The notes beneath the pieces are model-generated. The model had not been told where the DNA came from and made no database searches. It saw nothing but the letters and a program-made list of their open reading frames with translations. A stretch of 25,165 bases of DNA from an uncultured Gammaproteobacteria bacterium (GTDB lineage Bacteria; Pseudomonadota; Gammaproteobacteria; Xanthomonadales; Xanthomonadaceae). Each line of letters opens with the position of its first letter. Within the stretch, counting starts at the first letter, position 1. Position numbers and translations under genes: made by a program. Of the stretch, positions 8,605 to 16,895 are shown piece after piece. The stretch is taken from positions 1 through 25,165 of the forward strand of contig CAMPGW010000038.1 of the NCBI GenBank assembly GCA_946885735.1, written 5' to 3'.

Positions 8605-10167
8605 ATGCGCATCCTCGCCCTCGATGGCATCCATGCCGACGGCCTGAACCTGTTTCGCGACGCCGGTTGGGAGGTCGAAACCTCCGAACCGATCAAGGAC
8701 GCCGCGCTGCTCGCGGAAAAACTGGCGGACGTGGACGCCGTGCTGGTGCGTTCGGCCACCCAGGTCGGCGCCGATGCGCTGGCGAAAGCCTCGCGGCTGA
8801 AGGTGATCGGTCGTGCCGGCGCCGGCGTGGACACCATCGACGTGGATGCGGCCACCGCCCGCGGCATCGCGGTGATGAACGCGCCCGACGGCAACACGCT
8901 GGCCGCGGCCGAGCATGCGATCGCCCTGTTGTTCGCGCTGGCGCGGCACATCCCGCGCGCCGATGCCGGCATGAAGGCGGGTGAGTGGCCCAAGGCGGGC
9001 CTGACCGGCTTCGAACTGGAAGGCAAGCGCCTGGGCGTGATCGGGCTGGGCCGCATCGGTTCTACCGTGGCGCGCAAGGCCGCCGGCATCGGCATGGACG
9101 TGGCCGCCTTCGATCCCTTCTTGCCGGCCGCCGCCGCGGGCCGGCTGAGCCTGGCGATGAAATCGCTCGATGACTTGCTGGCCTGGGCCGACATCATCAC
9201 CCTGCACATCCCGCGCACCAAGGACACCACCAACCTGATCGGCGAGGCGCAGATGCGCCGGATGAAGCCGGGCAGCTACCTGATCAACGCGGCGCGAGGC
9301 GGGCTGGTGGACGAGGCGGCGCTGTTGCGCCTGCTCGACGAGGGCCATCTCGCCGGCGCGGCGCTCGACACCTTCGTCACCGAACCCTTGCCGAAGGATT
9401 CGCCGCTGCGCGGCAACCCGAAACTGATCCTCACCCCGCACCTGGGCGCGTCCACCAGCGAGGCGCAACAGGCGGTCAGCACCATCCTGGCGCGGCAGAT
9501 CATCGACTTCCTCAAGACCGGCGCGGTGGCTGGCTGCGTCAACCTGCCGCCGCTGAGCGCGGAAGCGGCGCGCGAGGTCGGGCCGTGGATGCCACTGATG
9601 ACGGCGCTCGGCAAGCTCGCCGCGCGCCTGGTGCCGGCGCCGACGAAGCTGCAGATCACCTACGCCGGCCGCACCGAGGCGCTCGATACGCGACCCCTGT
9701 CGCGCTTGCTGGTGGCGGCGCTGCTGGGCACGGCTTCGGGGCGCGTGACGCCGGTGAACGCACTGCACGAGGCCGCCGCGCGCGGGCTCGAAGTGTCGGA
9801 GACCCTCGGCGGCGACGGCGATGGCTTCGACCGCCTGCTGCGCATCCGCATCGAGGACGGCGGCCCGGCGCGCGAGATCGAGGCCACGTTGCATCGCGGC
9901 GCGCGCGTGGTGCGGCTGGACGGCGTGGAGCTCGACTTCGACCCGGGCGCGCACATCCTGCTGATGCGCAACGAGGACAAGCCCGGCGTGATCGGCCAGG
10001 TCGGTTCGCAACTGGGCGCGGCCGGCATCAACATCATCAATTTCTCGCTCGGCGCCAAGGGTGACGGGCAGGCGCTGGCGGCCATTACCGTGGACCGGCC
10101 GGTACCGGCGCCGCGGCTGGCGGAGCTGCGCGCGATGCCGGGCATCGTCGCCCTGGAGATGATGTGA
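8605..10167 (+). CDS. serA: D-3-phosphoglycerate dehydrogenase, long form
   Basis: SerA oxidises 3-phosphoglycerate to 3-phosphohydroxypyruvate with NAD, the first step of serine synthesis. The 520-residue product has the 2-hydroxyacid dehydrogenase core with the nucleotide-binding GLGRIG (147-152) and the catalytic triad Arg231 (INAARGGLVDE), Glu260 (DTFVTEPLP) and His279 (LTPHLGAST). An intervening domain spans roughly 315-440 and a C-terminal ACT domain roughly 450-520 (ILLMRNEDKPGVIGQVG). This is the long SerA form, with an extra domain before the ACT domain, rather than the short E. coli type. The ACT domain suggests allosteric control, probably by serine. The start has a GGAG site seven bases upstream. 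One base separates its stop from the next gene, a histidine-type phosphatase, so the two are almost certainly cotranscribed and translationally coupled. Confidence 0.95.
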   Translation: MRILALDGIHADGLNLFRDAGWEVETSEPIKDAALLAEKLADVDAVLVRSATQVGADALAKASRLKVIGRAGAGVDTIDVDAATARGIAVMNAPDGNTLAAAEHAIALLFALARHIPRADAGMKAGEWPKAGLTGFELEGKRLGVIGLGRIGSTVARKAAGIGMDVAAFDPFLPAAAAGRLSLAMKSLDDLLAWADIITLHIPRTKDTTNLIGEAQMRRMKPGSYLINAARGGLVDEAALLRLLDEGHLAGAALDTFVTEPLPKDSPLRGNPKLILTPHLGASTSEAQQAVSTILARQIIDFLKTGAVAGCVNLPPLSAEAAREVGPWMPLMTALGKLAARLVPAPTKLQITYAGRTEALDTRPLSRLLVAALLGTASGRVTPVNALHEAAARGLEVSETLGGDGDGFDRLLRIRIEDGGPAREIEATLHRGARVVRLDGVELDFDPGAHILLMRNEDKPGVIGQVGSQLGAAGINIINFSLGAKGDGQALAAITVDRPVPAPRLAELRAMPGIVALEMM

Positions 10168-10168
10168 G

Positions 10169-10813
10169 ATGAAACTCCTATTGGCACGCCATGGCGAGAC
10201 CCGCTGGAATGCGGAAGGCCGGTACCAGGGACAGCGCGACATCCCGCTGTCGGAAGTCGGCGAGGCACAGGCGCGGCTGCTCGGCGAGCGGCTGCATGAT
10301 GTGGACATCACGCGCGCCGTCGCGTCCCCACTGTCGCGCGCGCGCCGCACGGCCGAGCTCGCGATGAGCGAGCATCGCGCGGCGCAACTGCTGTTCGACG
10401 AGGGCTTGCAAGAGATCGCCCACGGTGAATGGGAAGGCCTGCTCGCCAGCGAGATTCGCGCGCGCGACCCCGAGCGCCTGCAGGCCTGGCGCGAGGCGCC
10501 GGAAACCGTGCAGATGCCCGGCGGCGAATCCCTGCAAGGGGTGCTCGACCGCGCCTGGCCGGCTTTGGCGCGTGCGTGCGAAGGACTCGGCGCGGACGAT
10601 ACGCTACTGGTGGTGGCGCACGACGCGGTCAACCGCGTGCTGCTGTGCAAGGTGCTGGGCCTGCCGCTGTCGCGGCTGTGGAACTTTCGCCAGGCGCCGA
10701 CCACCATCAACCTGCTCGAAGGGCCGGACGTGGACCACTTGGAGGTCGTGCGCCTGAACGATTGCAACCACCACACGCCGCTGTTCGGCGAGGCCGTGCA
10801 CCGCGCGCTGTAG
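10169..10813 (+). CDS. Histidine phosphatase superfamily protein, candidate phosphoserine phosphatase
   Basis: This 214-residue cytoplasmic protein belongs to the phosphoglycerate-mutase-like (histidine phosphatase) superfamily. The RHGET motif carries the phosphohistidine His8. Arg57, Glu82 and His151 (VVAHD) complete the usual active site. It starts one base after the serA stop. Several positions resemble the cofactor-independent phosphoserine phosphatase PspA of Hydrogenobacter thermophilus as I remember it: GRYQGQ near residues 17-22, QEIAHGEWEG with His85, and a C-terminal LNxxxH stretch. Phosphoserine phosphatase activity would make serA and this gene the outer two steps of serine synthesis. 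That is an inference from position and motifs. Database-style names such as GpmB, CobC or generic histidine phosphatase are alternatives. A TAGCAT right after its stop might be a separate folC promoter. Confidence 0.88.
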   Translation: MKLLLARHGETRWNAEGRYQGQRDIPLSEVGEAQARLLGERLHDVDITRAVASPLSRARRTAELAMSEHRAAQLLFDEGLQEIAHGEWEGLLASEIRARDPERLQAWREAPETVQMPGGESLQGVLDRAWPALARACEGLGADDTLLVVAHDAVNRVLLCKVLGLPLSRLWNFRQAPTTINLLEGPDVDHLEVVRLNDCNHHTPLFGEAVHRAL

Positions 10814-10841
10814 TAGCATCCGGCCTCCCACGGAGCCGCGC

Positions 10842-12104
10842 ATGCCACGAACGCTCGAGCAATGGCTGGACTACCAGCTGCGCACCCATCCGCAGCAGAT
10901 CGCGATGGGACTGGAACGCGTGGCCGAGGTGGCGAAGCGGCTGCGGCTCGGGCGACCGGCCGCGCAGGTGGTCGTGGTCGCCGGTACCAATGGCAAGGGC
11001 TCCACGGTTGCCTTCATGGAATCGATCGCGCGCGCGGCCGGATTGCGGGTGGGGGCGTTCACCTCGCCGCACCTGCTGCGCTACAACGAGCGCATTCGCG
11101 TGGATGGCAAGGACGCCGATGACGCAACGCTGGTGGCCGCCTTCGAGGCGATCGAGGCCGCTCGAGGCGAAGTGCCGCTGACCTATTTCGAATTCGGCAC
11201 GCTGGCCGCCTTGCATGTCTTCGCCGCCGCAGGCCTCGACCTTGCCTTGCTCGAGGTCGGGCTGGGCGGTCGGCTGGATGCGGTGAACATCGTCGACGCC
11301 GACGTGGCGGTGATCACCACGGTCGACCTGGACCACCAGGACTACCTTGGGCCGGATCGCGAGAGCATTGGCGCCGAGAAGGCCGGAATCCTGCGCGCGG
11401 GCCGGCCCTGCGTGCTCGCCGAACGCGATCCGCCTTCGTCGGTGTTGCGCGAGGCCTACCGCATCGGCGCGCCGGCGATCCGCGGCCACAGCGATTACCT
11501 GATCGAGCGCGGCGACGCCGGTTGGAGCTGGCGCGAGCCCGGCTACCAGATCGAGCTGCCACTGCCCGCGCTCGATGCGCCGGCGCAACTCGACAACGCC
11601 GCTGCCGCCATCGCGGCACTGCGCGCCCTGCCGCTGGCGATCGACGATGCCGCGATCCGCGCCGGCGTCGCCGGCGCCCGGGTGCCCGGTCGCCTGCAGC
11701 GCTTGCAGGAGGTGCCGGAACTGCTGGTGGACGTGGCCCACAACCCGCAGGCAGCCGCCCAACTCGCGGCCTGGTTGCAGTCCCATCCCCGGCCGACGCG
11801 CGCCGTGTTCAGCGCGCTCGCGGACAAGGACGTGGCGGCGATCGCGGCACTGCTCGATCCCCTGCTGCTGCACTGGCACGTTGCCGGCATTGGCGATGCC
11901 GGCGCACGCGGCCTGGAAGGCGAGGCGCTGGCGGCGCGACTGCCGGTGGACGCGGACCGGATCACCGCCCACGCGCGTGTCGGGCAGGCCCTGGCCGCGG
12001 CCCTCGCACAAAGCCGGCCCAGCGACCGCGTGCTCGTGTTCGGTTCCTTCCACACCGTCGCGGACGCGATGCGCGCCCATGCCGGGGAGGCGGGCGGGGT
12101 ATAA
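10842..12104 (+). CDS. folC: Dihydrofolate synthase/folylpolyglutamate synthase
   Basis: FolC adds glutamate to dihydropteroate and then further glutamates to folates, using ATP, in the cytoplasm. The 420-residue product shows the Mur-ligase-like layout. The P-loop GTNGKGS is at 48-54 and the folate-binding loop FTSPHLLRYNERI at about 73-85. Further signatures are the FEFGT and LEVGLGGRLDA(V)N motifs, DLDHQDYLG, and a C-terminal lobe with VDVAHNPQA. Length is standard. The start has a GGAG site (10832-10835). The gene heads the remains of the conserved folC-dedD-cvpA-purF cluster. Confidence 0.96.
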   Translation: MPRTLEQWLDYQLRTHPQQIAMGLERVAEVAKRLRLGRPAAQVVVVAGTNGKGSTVAFMESIARAAGLRVGAFTSPHLLRYNERIRVDGKDADDATLVAAFEAIEAARGEVPLTYFEFGTLAALHVFAAAGLDLALLEVGLGGRLDAVNIVDADVAVITTVDLDHQDYLGPDRESIGAEKAGILRAGRPCVLAERDPPSSVLREAYRIGAPAIRGHSDYLIERGDAGWSWREPGYQIELPLPALDAPAQLDNAAAAIAALRALPLAIDDAAIRAGVAGARVPGRLQRLQEVPELLVDVAHNPQAAAQLAAWLQSHPRPTRAVFSALADKDVAAIAALLDPLLLHWHVAGIGDAGARGLEGEALAARLPVDADRITAHARVGQALAAALAQSRPSDRVLVFGSFHTVADAMRAHAGEAGGV

Positions 12105-12105
12105 T
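12100..12105 (+). promoter_or_regulatory. Consensus -10 box (TATAAT) before the SPOR gene
   Basis: A perfect TATAAT covers the folC stop codon, 29 bases before the ATG of the SPOR-domain gene. In DNA this GC-rich it stands out and could drive that gene and purF. No recognisable -35 box lies 16-18 bases upstream. Confidence 0.4.
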
Positions 12106-12134
12106 TCGGGCCTCCTCCGCGCCCGGGCCGACGC

Positions 12135-13151
12135 ATGGAATCCCCGCTCAAACAGCGCCTCATCGGCGCGGCCGTGCTGGCCGCGCTGGCCATCATCTTC
12201 CTGCCCATGTTGCTCAAGGGGCCCGCCGTGCGCGAGCCCGACGCCACCGAAGTGCCACTCAGCATGCCGGCGGCCCCGGGCGATGCGTTCGAAACCCGCG
12301 AGTTGCCACTCACCGCGCCCGAGCCGAACGCCGGCGCCGATGGCGTGCTGGGCATGCGTTCGGGGCCGGCCGCACCGACGGCGGATGAGCCAGTCACTGC
12401 CCAGGACCGGCCCGACGCGGCGCCCGTCCCGGCGACGGGCGAGGTCGCCGCGACGCTGCCTGCCACGCCTGCCGATTCCACGGAGATCCGGAACGCCCCG
12501 TCGGTTGCTCCCGCGACTGCGTCTGCACCGGAGCCGGAGCCTGCCGAGGGCGCTGCCCGGGTCGCTGCCGGCGCCACCGTGTTGACGGTCGGCACCTATG
12601 CCAATGCGGCCTCGGCCAGCCGGCTGGCTGCACGCCTGCGTGCCGCGGGCCTGCCGGTAACGTCCGAGCGGGTGGCGATCGCCGCCGGTGCGGCGACGCG
12701 GCTGCGGGTGGGTCCCTTCAGCAGCCGCTCGGCCGCGGAAGCGGCGCGCCCGCGCGTGGAACAACTGAGCGGCACGCCGAGCCGTGCGCTGGTGCTCGAC
12801 GCGCCGGTGGCGAGCGAGACTGCCGCGAGCGCACCGATCACGAAGCCCGCGCCGGCGACGCCGGCGCCTGCCGCCGCTGCCCCCACCACTGCCTTGCCGC
12901 CTGCGCGGACCGTGGCGTCCGGCTTCGCCGTTCAACTGTCGGCGCCGAGCGTCGAGGCCGACGCCAATGCCCTGCGCGATCGCGCGCGCGCCGCCGGCTT
13001 CGCCGCCTTCGTGCAGCGCGCCGAAACCGGCGCCGGCGTGCGCTTCCGCGTGCGCATCGGTCCGGTGGCCGACCGTGACGAGGCGACCGCATTGCTCGCC
13101 GACGCCAAGGCCAAGCTCGGCCTGACCGGTTTCATCGTCACCTCGCCCTGA
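12135..13151 (+). CDS. DedD-like inner-membrane protein with two SPOR domains
   Basis: The 338-residue protein has a short cytoplasmic start, one membrane segment (about residues 9-27) and then a long periplasmic part. A low-complexity Pro/Ala/Glu linker is followed by a SPOR-like domain at about 148-214 ([13 protein letters not shown]...RLRVGPFSS). A second Ala/Pro linker leads to a second SPOR domain at about 262-338 ([10 protein letters not shown]...[13 protein letters not shown]). Family knowledge: SPOR domains bind denuded peptidoglycan glycan strands at the division site, and E. coli DedD, also beside folC, is a division protein with a single SPOR. Location and topology support a DedD role. 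The first repeat is more diverged and was recognised by eye. No strong ribosome binding site precedes the ATG. Confidence 0.88.
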   Translation: MESPLKQRLIGAAVLAALAIIFLPMLLKGPAVREPDATEVPLSMPAAPGDAFETRELPLTAPEPNAGADGVLGMRSGPAAPTADEPVTAQDRPDAAPVPATGEVAATLPATPADSTEIRNAPSVAPATASAPEPEPAEGAARVAAGATVLTVGTYANAASASRLAARLRAAGLPVTSERVAIAAGAATRLRVGPFSSRSAAEAARPRVEQLSGTPSRALVLDAPVASETAASAPITKPAPATPAPAAAAPTTALPPARTVASGFAVQLSAPSVEADANALRDRARAAGFAAFVQRAETGAGVRFRVRIGPVADRDEATALLADAKAKLGLTGFIVTSP

Positions 13152-13173
13152 TCGTTCGACAAGGAAGCAAGCC

Positions 13174-14640
13174 ATGTGCGGCATCATCGGAATCGTCGGC
13201 CAGAGCGAGGTCGCAGGCGCCCTGTACGACGGCTTGACCGTGCTGCAGCACCGCGGCCAGGACGCCGCCGGCATCGCCACCGTGGACGGCAGCCGGGTCT
13301 GCCTGCACAAGGGCAACGGATTGGTCGCCGACGTGTTCGAGCCCGCCGACATGTTGCGACTCGGCGGTCGCGTCGGCATCGGCCATTGCCGGTATCCGAC
13401 CGCGGGCTCGGCCGGCTCGGACGAGGCGCAGCCTTTCTACGTCAACTCGCCGTGGGGCATCGCGCTGGCGCACAACGGCAACCTGATCAACATGGATGCG
13501 CTGCGCCGCGAAGTCTTCGAGCAGGATCGCCGGCACATCAACACCGGTTCCGATTCCGAGGTGCTCTTGAACGTGTTCGCGCACGAGTTGCGCGAGCAGG
13601 GCGCGCTGACGCCGCAGGCCGCGCTCAAGGCCGTCGCCGGCGTGCACCGGCGCTGCAAGGGCGGCTATGCGATCGTCGGCCTGGTGCTGGGCCTGGGCAT
13701 GGTCGCCTTCCGCGACCCGCACGGCATCCGGCCGCTGGTGCTCGGCAAGCGCGACACCCCCAACGGTCCCGAATACGCGGTGGCTTCGGAGTCGGTGGCG
13801 CTGGACATCCTCGGCTTCGCCCGCGTGCGCGACATCGCGCCGGGCGAGGGCATCGTGGTGACCGCCGCCGGCGAGTTGCATGCCGAGCAGGCGACGCCGC
13901 CGCAGCGGCACACGCCCTGCATCTTCGAGTACGTGTACTTCGCCCGACCCGACTCGATGATGGACGACGTCTCGGTGCACAAGGCGCGCATGCGCATGGG
14001 CGTGAAGCTGGGCGAGAAGATCCTGCGCCTGCGCCCCGACCACGACATCGACACCGTCATCCCGATCCCGGACACCTCGCGCGACGCCGCGCTGGAGATC
14101 GCCAACGTGCTGGGCGTGAAGTACCGCGAGGGCTTCATCAAGAACCGCTACGTCGGCCGCACCTTCATCATGCCGGGGCAGGCGCAGCGCATGAAGTCGG
14201 TGCGTCGCAAGCTCAACCCGATCCCGCTCGAATTCCGCGACCGCGTGGTGCTGCTGGTGGACGATTCGATCGTGCGCGGCACCACCTCGCAGCAGATCAT
14301 CCAGATGGCGCGCGACGCCGGCGCGCGCAAGGTCTACCTGGCCTCGGCGGCGCCGCCGGTACGCTACCCGAACATCTACGGCATCGACATGCCGGCGGCC
14401 GACGAACTGGTCGCGCATGGCCGCACCGAAGAGGAAATCCAGGCCCTGCTTGGCTGCGACTGGCTGATCTACCAGGACCTCGCCGATCTCGAGGACGCCG
14501 TGTCCGGGCCCAAGCACAAGTTGTCGGATTTCGATTCCTCGTGCTTCGACGGCGAGTATGTCACCGGCATCGACTCCGGCTACCTTGAAAGCCTGCAGCA
14601 GGCGCGCAGTGACGGTTCCAAGCTCAAGCGCGCGCCCTGA
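13174..14640 (+). CDS. purF: Amidophosphoribosyltransferase
   Basis: PurF converts PRPP and glutamine to 5-phosphoribosylamine, the first committed step of purine synthesis. The 488-residue product begins MCGIIGIVG, so the glutaminase nucleophile Cys2 becomes N-terminal after Met removal and there is no propeptide. The glutaminase half keeps HRGQD and the HNGNLIN motif. The phosphoribosyltransferase half has the PRPP loop [11 protein letters not shown] (362-372). The start has an AAGGAA site. It follows the SPOR gene by only 22 bases; the usual intervening cvpA is absent. Its 3' end overlaps the start of the ferritin-like gene. Confidence 0.97.
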   Translation: MCGIIGIVGQSEVAGALYDGLTVLQHRGQDAAGIATVDGSRVCLHKGNGLVADVFEPADMLRLGGRVGIGHCRYPTAGSAGSDEAQPFYVNSPWGIALAHNGNLINMDALRREVFEQDRRHINTGSDSEVLLNVFAHELREQGALTPQAALKAVAGVHRRCKGGYAIVGLVLGLGMVAFRDPHGIRPLVLGKRDTPNGPEYAVASESVALDILGFARVRDIAPGEGIVVTAAGELHAEQATPPQRHTPCIFEYVYFARPDSMMDDVSVHKARMRMGVKLGEKILRLRPDHDIDTVIPIPDTSRDAALEIANVLGVKYREGFIKNRYVGRTFIMPGQAQRMKSVRRKLNPIPLEFRDRVVLLVDDSIVRGTTSQQIIQMARDAGARKVYLASAAPPVRYPNIYGIDMPAADELVAHGRTEEEIQALLGCDWLIYQDLADLEDAVSGPKHKLSDFDSSCFDGEYVTGIDSGYLESLQQARSDGSKLKRAP

Positions 14641-15448
14641 AAGCCCCGGACTGTACGCGGCGCTGGAGGCGGCGCTGCGTGAGTGCGATCCGGCCGCCAA
14701 GGTGGCCGCGGCAGGACGACTCGCGTCGGCGGCGGGCGGCCTCGACCCCACGCCGCCTGCCGAGCCCGCGCCCGTCCTGGCGGTGCCCGGTCGTCCCGAA
14801 CGCCCACGCCTGGTCGCCCCCCGCGAGGTGGCGCAGCGCGGGCTCGGCAGCGCGGCCGGGCGCGCGGCGCTGCTGCACGCCATCGCGCATATCGAATTCA
14901 ATGCGATCAACCTGGCGCTCGATGCGGCCTGGCGCTTTCGCGATCTTCCGGAGGGCTTCGTCCACGACTGGATCTCGGTCGCGGCCGACGAGGCTCGGCA
15001 TTTCACCATGCTGCAACAGCGGCTCGCCGACATGGGCCATGGCTACGGTGATTTCCCCGCGCACGATGGCCTGTGGGAAATGGCCCTGAAGACCGACGGG
15101 TCGGTGCTGGCACGAATGGCGCTGGTGCCGCGACTGCTGGAGGCACGCGGGCTCGACGTCACGCCGGGAATGATCGCGCGCCTGCGCGGACAGGGCGATG
15201 CCGCCTCGGCGCAGGTGCTGGAGGTGATCCTGGCCGAGGAAGTGCGGCACGTGGCCATCGGCAGCCGCTGGTTCGCCTGGTGCTGCCGGCGCGAAGGGGT
15301 CGAACCCGGCCCGACCTTCCTGGCGCTGGTGCGTGGCATCGGCAAGGGTTCGTTGCGTGGTCCTTTCAATCGCGAGGCGCGCTTGCTGGCCGGTTTCGAC
15401 GAGGCCGAGCTGGACGGCATCGCCGGACTGGCAGGGGAGGCTGCATGA
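14609..15448 (+). CDS. Ferritin-like DUF455 family protein, probable di-iron
   Basis: This cytoplasmic protein of about 279 residues has the four-helix ferritin-like pattern of the DUF455 family, distantly related to the tRNA hydroxylase MiaE. Putative iron ligands, numbered from the chosen start, are Glu96 (HIEFNAI), Glu128 and His131 (DEARHF), and Glu210 or Glu211 with His214 (AEEVRHV). The substrate is not known for this family. The start is uncertain. I chose GTG at 14609, overlapping the end of purF by 32 bases. An ATG at 14558 in the same frame would add 17 residues that look unlike the family. Its stop overlaps the ATG of the next gene as ATGA, so the two are translationally coupled. 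Confidence 0.85.
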   Translation: MTVPSSSARPESPGLYAALEAALRECDPAAKVAAAGRLASAAGGLDPTPPAEPAPVLAVPGRPERPRLVAPREVAQRGLGSAAGRAALLHAIAHIEFNAINLALDAAWRFRDLPEGFVHDWISVAADEARHFTMLQQRLADMGHGYGDFPAHDGLWEMALKTDGSVLARMALVPRLLEARGLDVTPGMIARLRGQGDAASAQVLEVILAEEVRHVAIGSRWFAWCCRREGVEPGPTFLALVRGIGKGSLRGPFNREARLLAGFDEAELDGIAGLAGEAA

Positions 15449-16161
15449 CACGAACGCGTGCGCTGGGCCTGGCCATCCTGTTGTCCCTCGTCGCGGGTTG
15501 CGAAGGCTCCGGCGACCCCGCCGATGCGCTCGACGCCGACGCGCTCGCGCAGGCCGACTCGCTGCGCAAGGACTACGAGGCCGCGCGCGAGGACGGCAAC
15601 TGGGAGCTCGCCGAAGCACATGCCGATGCCCTGCGAGGGCGCTTTCCCGCGGCACCGGCCGCGGAGGCGATCGCATCATCGTTGCCGGAGGTGCGCAAAC
15701 AGGCCGAAGCCTCGCGCGAGACGCGACGCCTGCGCAACCTGTGGACCTACCAGTCCACGCCGGTGGAAGGCGGCAAACAGCGCACCGCCACCCTCTACAG
15801 CCGCACGCCGCCCGCGGGCGAGGACCTTCCCGCCATCGAGCCGGATGCGCAACTGGTGTTGCGCGACCATCCGTCCTGGGGGCGCAGCGCCTACCTGCTG
15901 CTCGCGCAAAAGGATTTTTCCTGCCCATCGCCATGTCGCATGGAGATCGCCTTCGATGGCGGCGAGGCGCGCAGCTTCGCCGGCCGCGCCGCAGATTCCG
16001 GCAAGGGCCCGGCGCTCTTCATCGAGGACGAGGGCGCGTTCGAGGACGCGCTGGCGCAGGCGCGCGAGCTCAGGATCCGCTTGCCGGAGGGAAGCGGGCG
16101 ATTGCGTTTGCTCGTGTTCGAGGTGGGCGGATTCGCGCCCGCGCGCTACGCGAAACCCTGA
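15445..16161 (+). CDS. Unrecognised lipoprotein
   Basis: The product is 238 residues with a clear lipoprotein signal: a basic start (MTRTR), a hydrophobic stretch and lipobox LVAGC with Cys19. The first third of the mature protein is acidic and probably helical (about 22-95). The C-terminal half looks like a beta-rich domain with a CPSPC pair and a FEVGGFAPARY ending. The start has a very strong GGGGAGG site and the ATG overlaps the preceding stop. I do not recognise the family; the function is unknown. Its 3' end overlaps the 3' end of lpxH on the other strand by 16 bases, so each transcript is antisense to the end of the other. Confidence 0.85.
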   Translation: MTRTRALGLAILLSLVAGCEGSGDPADALDADALAQADSLRKDYEAAREDGNWELAEAHADALRGRFPAAPAAEAIASSLPEVRKQAEASRETRRLRNLWTYQSTPVEGGKQRTATLYSRTPPAGEDLPAIEPDAQLVLRDHPSWGRSAYLLLAQKDFSCPSPCRMEIAFDGGEARSFAGRAADSGKGPALFIEDEGAFEDALAQARELRIRLPEGSGRLRLLVFEVGGFAPARYAKP

Positions 16162-16895
16162 GCGGGCAAGCGCGACAACACGGCGCCATCGGCATCCATC
16201 CGCAGCACCGATCCCTGCTCGTACCAATCGCCAAGGACGATGCGCTGGGCCCGCTGCCCGGCCAGGTCCAGCGCGTGGATGGCGGGGCGATGGGTGTGGC
16301 CGTGCACCAGGCGGCACACGCCGAAGCGCCGCAGCGTCGCGGCCACCGCGTCGGCATTGACGTCGGTGATGGCTTCGAGCTGGCCCGTGGCCTGCAGCGC
16401 GGCCTGGTGTTCACCGCTGGCCGCGCGGGCCTTCGCGGCGAAGTCGCGGCGCGCCTCGAGCGGCTGCGCGAGGAAGCCCTCGGCCCAGCCCGGCGCATGC
16501 ACCTGCGCGCGGAAGGCCTGGTAGGCGGCGTCGTCGGTGCACAACTGATCGCCGTGCATCAGCAGCACCGGCTGGTCGCCGACGCGGATCACGCAGGGAT
16601 CGGCGAGCAGGCGCGCACCGGTGTCGCGTGCGAAGCGCTCGCCGAGCAGGAAGTCTCGGTTGCCGCGCATCAGCCAGACCGGCACGCCTGCCGCCACCAG
16701 CTCGCGCAGCCCGCCGCGCACGGAGTCGGCGAGGGCGTCGTCGGCATCGTCGCCGATCCAGGCCTCGAACAGGTCGCCGAGGATGTAGAGCGCCTCGGCG
16801 TCGCGGGCCTCGTCGCGCAGGAATTGCAGGAACAGCGCGGTGATGGCCGGGCGCGCCGGGTCCAGGTGCAGGTCGGAGACGAACAGCGCGGTCAT
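16146..16895 (-). CDS. lpxH: UDP-2,3-diacylglucosamine diphosphatase
   Basis: LpxH hydrolyses UDP-2,3-diacylglucosamine to lipid X and UMP at the inner membrane, in lipid A synthesis. The 249-residue product has all calcineurin-like metallophosphatase motifs. These are DLH (Asp8, His10), GDLFEAWIGDD (Asp41), GNRD (Asn79), MHGD (His114) and VHGHTHRP (His198, His200). Length is normal for LpxH. Its ATG shares its first base with the last base of the cyclophilin stop codon (TGATG), so translation is coupled. Presence of lpxH agrees with a Gram-negative gammaproteobacterium. Confidence 0.95.
   Translation of the reverse strand: MTALFVSDLHLDPARPAITALFLQFLRDEARDAEALYILGDLFEAWIGDDADDALADSVRGGLRELVAAGVPVWLMRGNRDFLLGERFARDTGARLLADPCVIRVGDQPVLLMHGDQLCTDDAAYQAFRAQVHAPGWAEGFLAQPLEARRDFAAKARAASGEHQAALQATGQLEAITDVNADAVAATLRRFGVCRLVHGHTHRPAIHALDLAGQRAQRIVLGDWYEQGSVLRMDADGAVLSRLPAQGFA

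Noticed and set aside
8509..10848. Long open frame on the minus strand opposite serA and the phosphatase
   Set aside because: Both plus-strand genes are full-length family members with motifs. The minus frame is low-complexity Arg/Ala/Gln and has no start signal.
10707..13379. Long open frame on the minus strand opposite folC and the SPOR gene
   Set aside because: It crosses several real genes and has Arg/Gly-rich translation. It is an artefact of high GC content.
14558..14608. ATG at 14558 as the start of the ferritin-like gene
   Set aside because: It would add 17 residues inside purF with no family resemblance. GTG 14609 is nearer the family start, though not proven.
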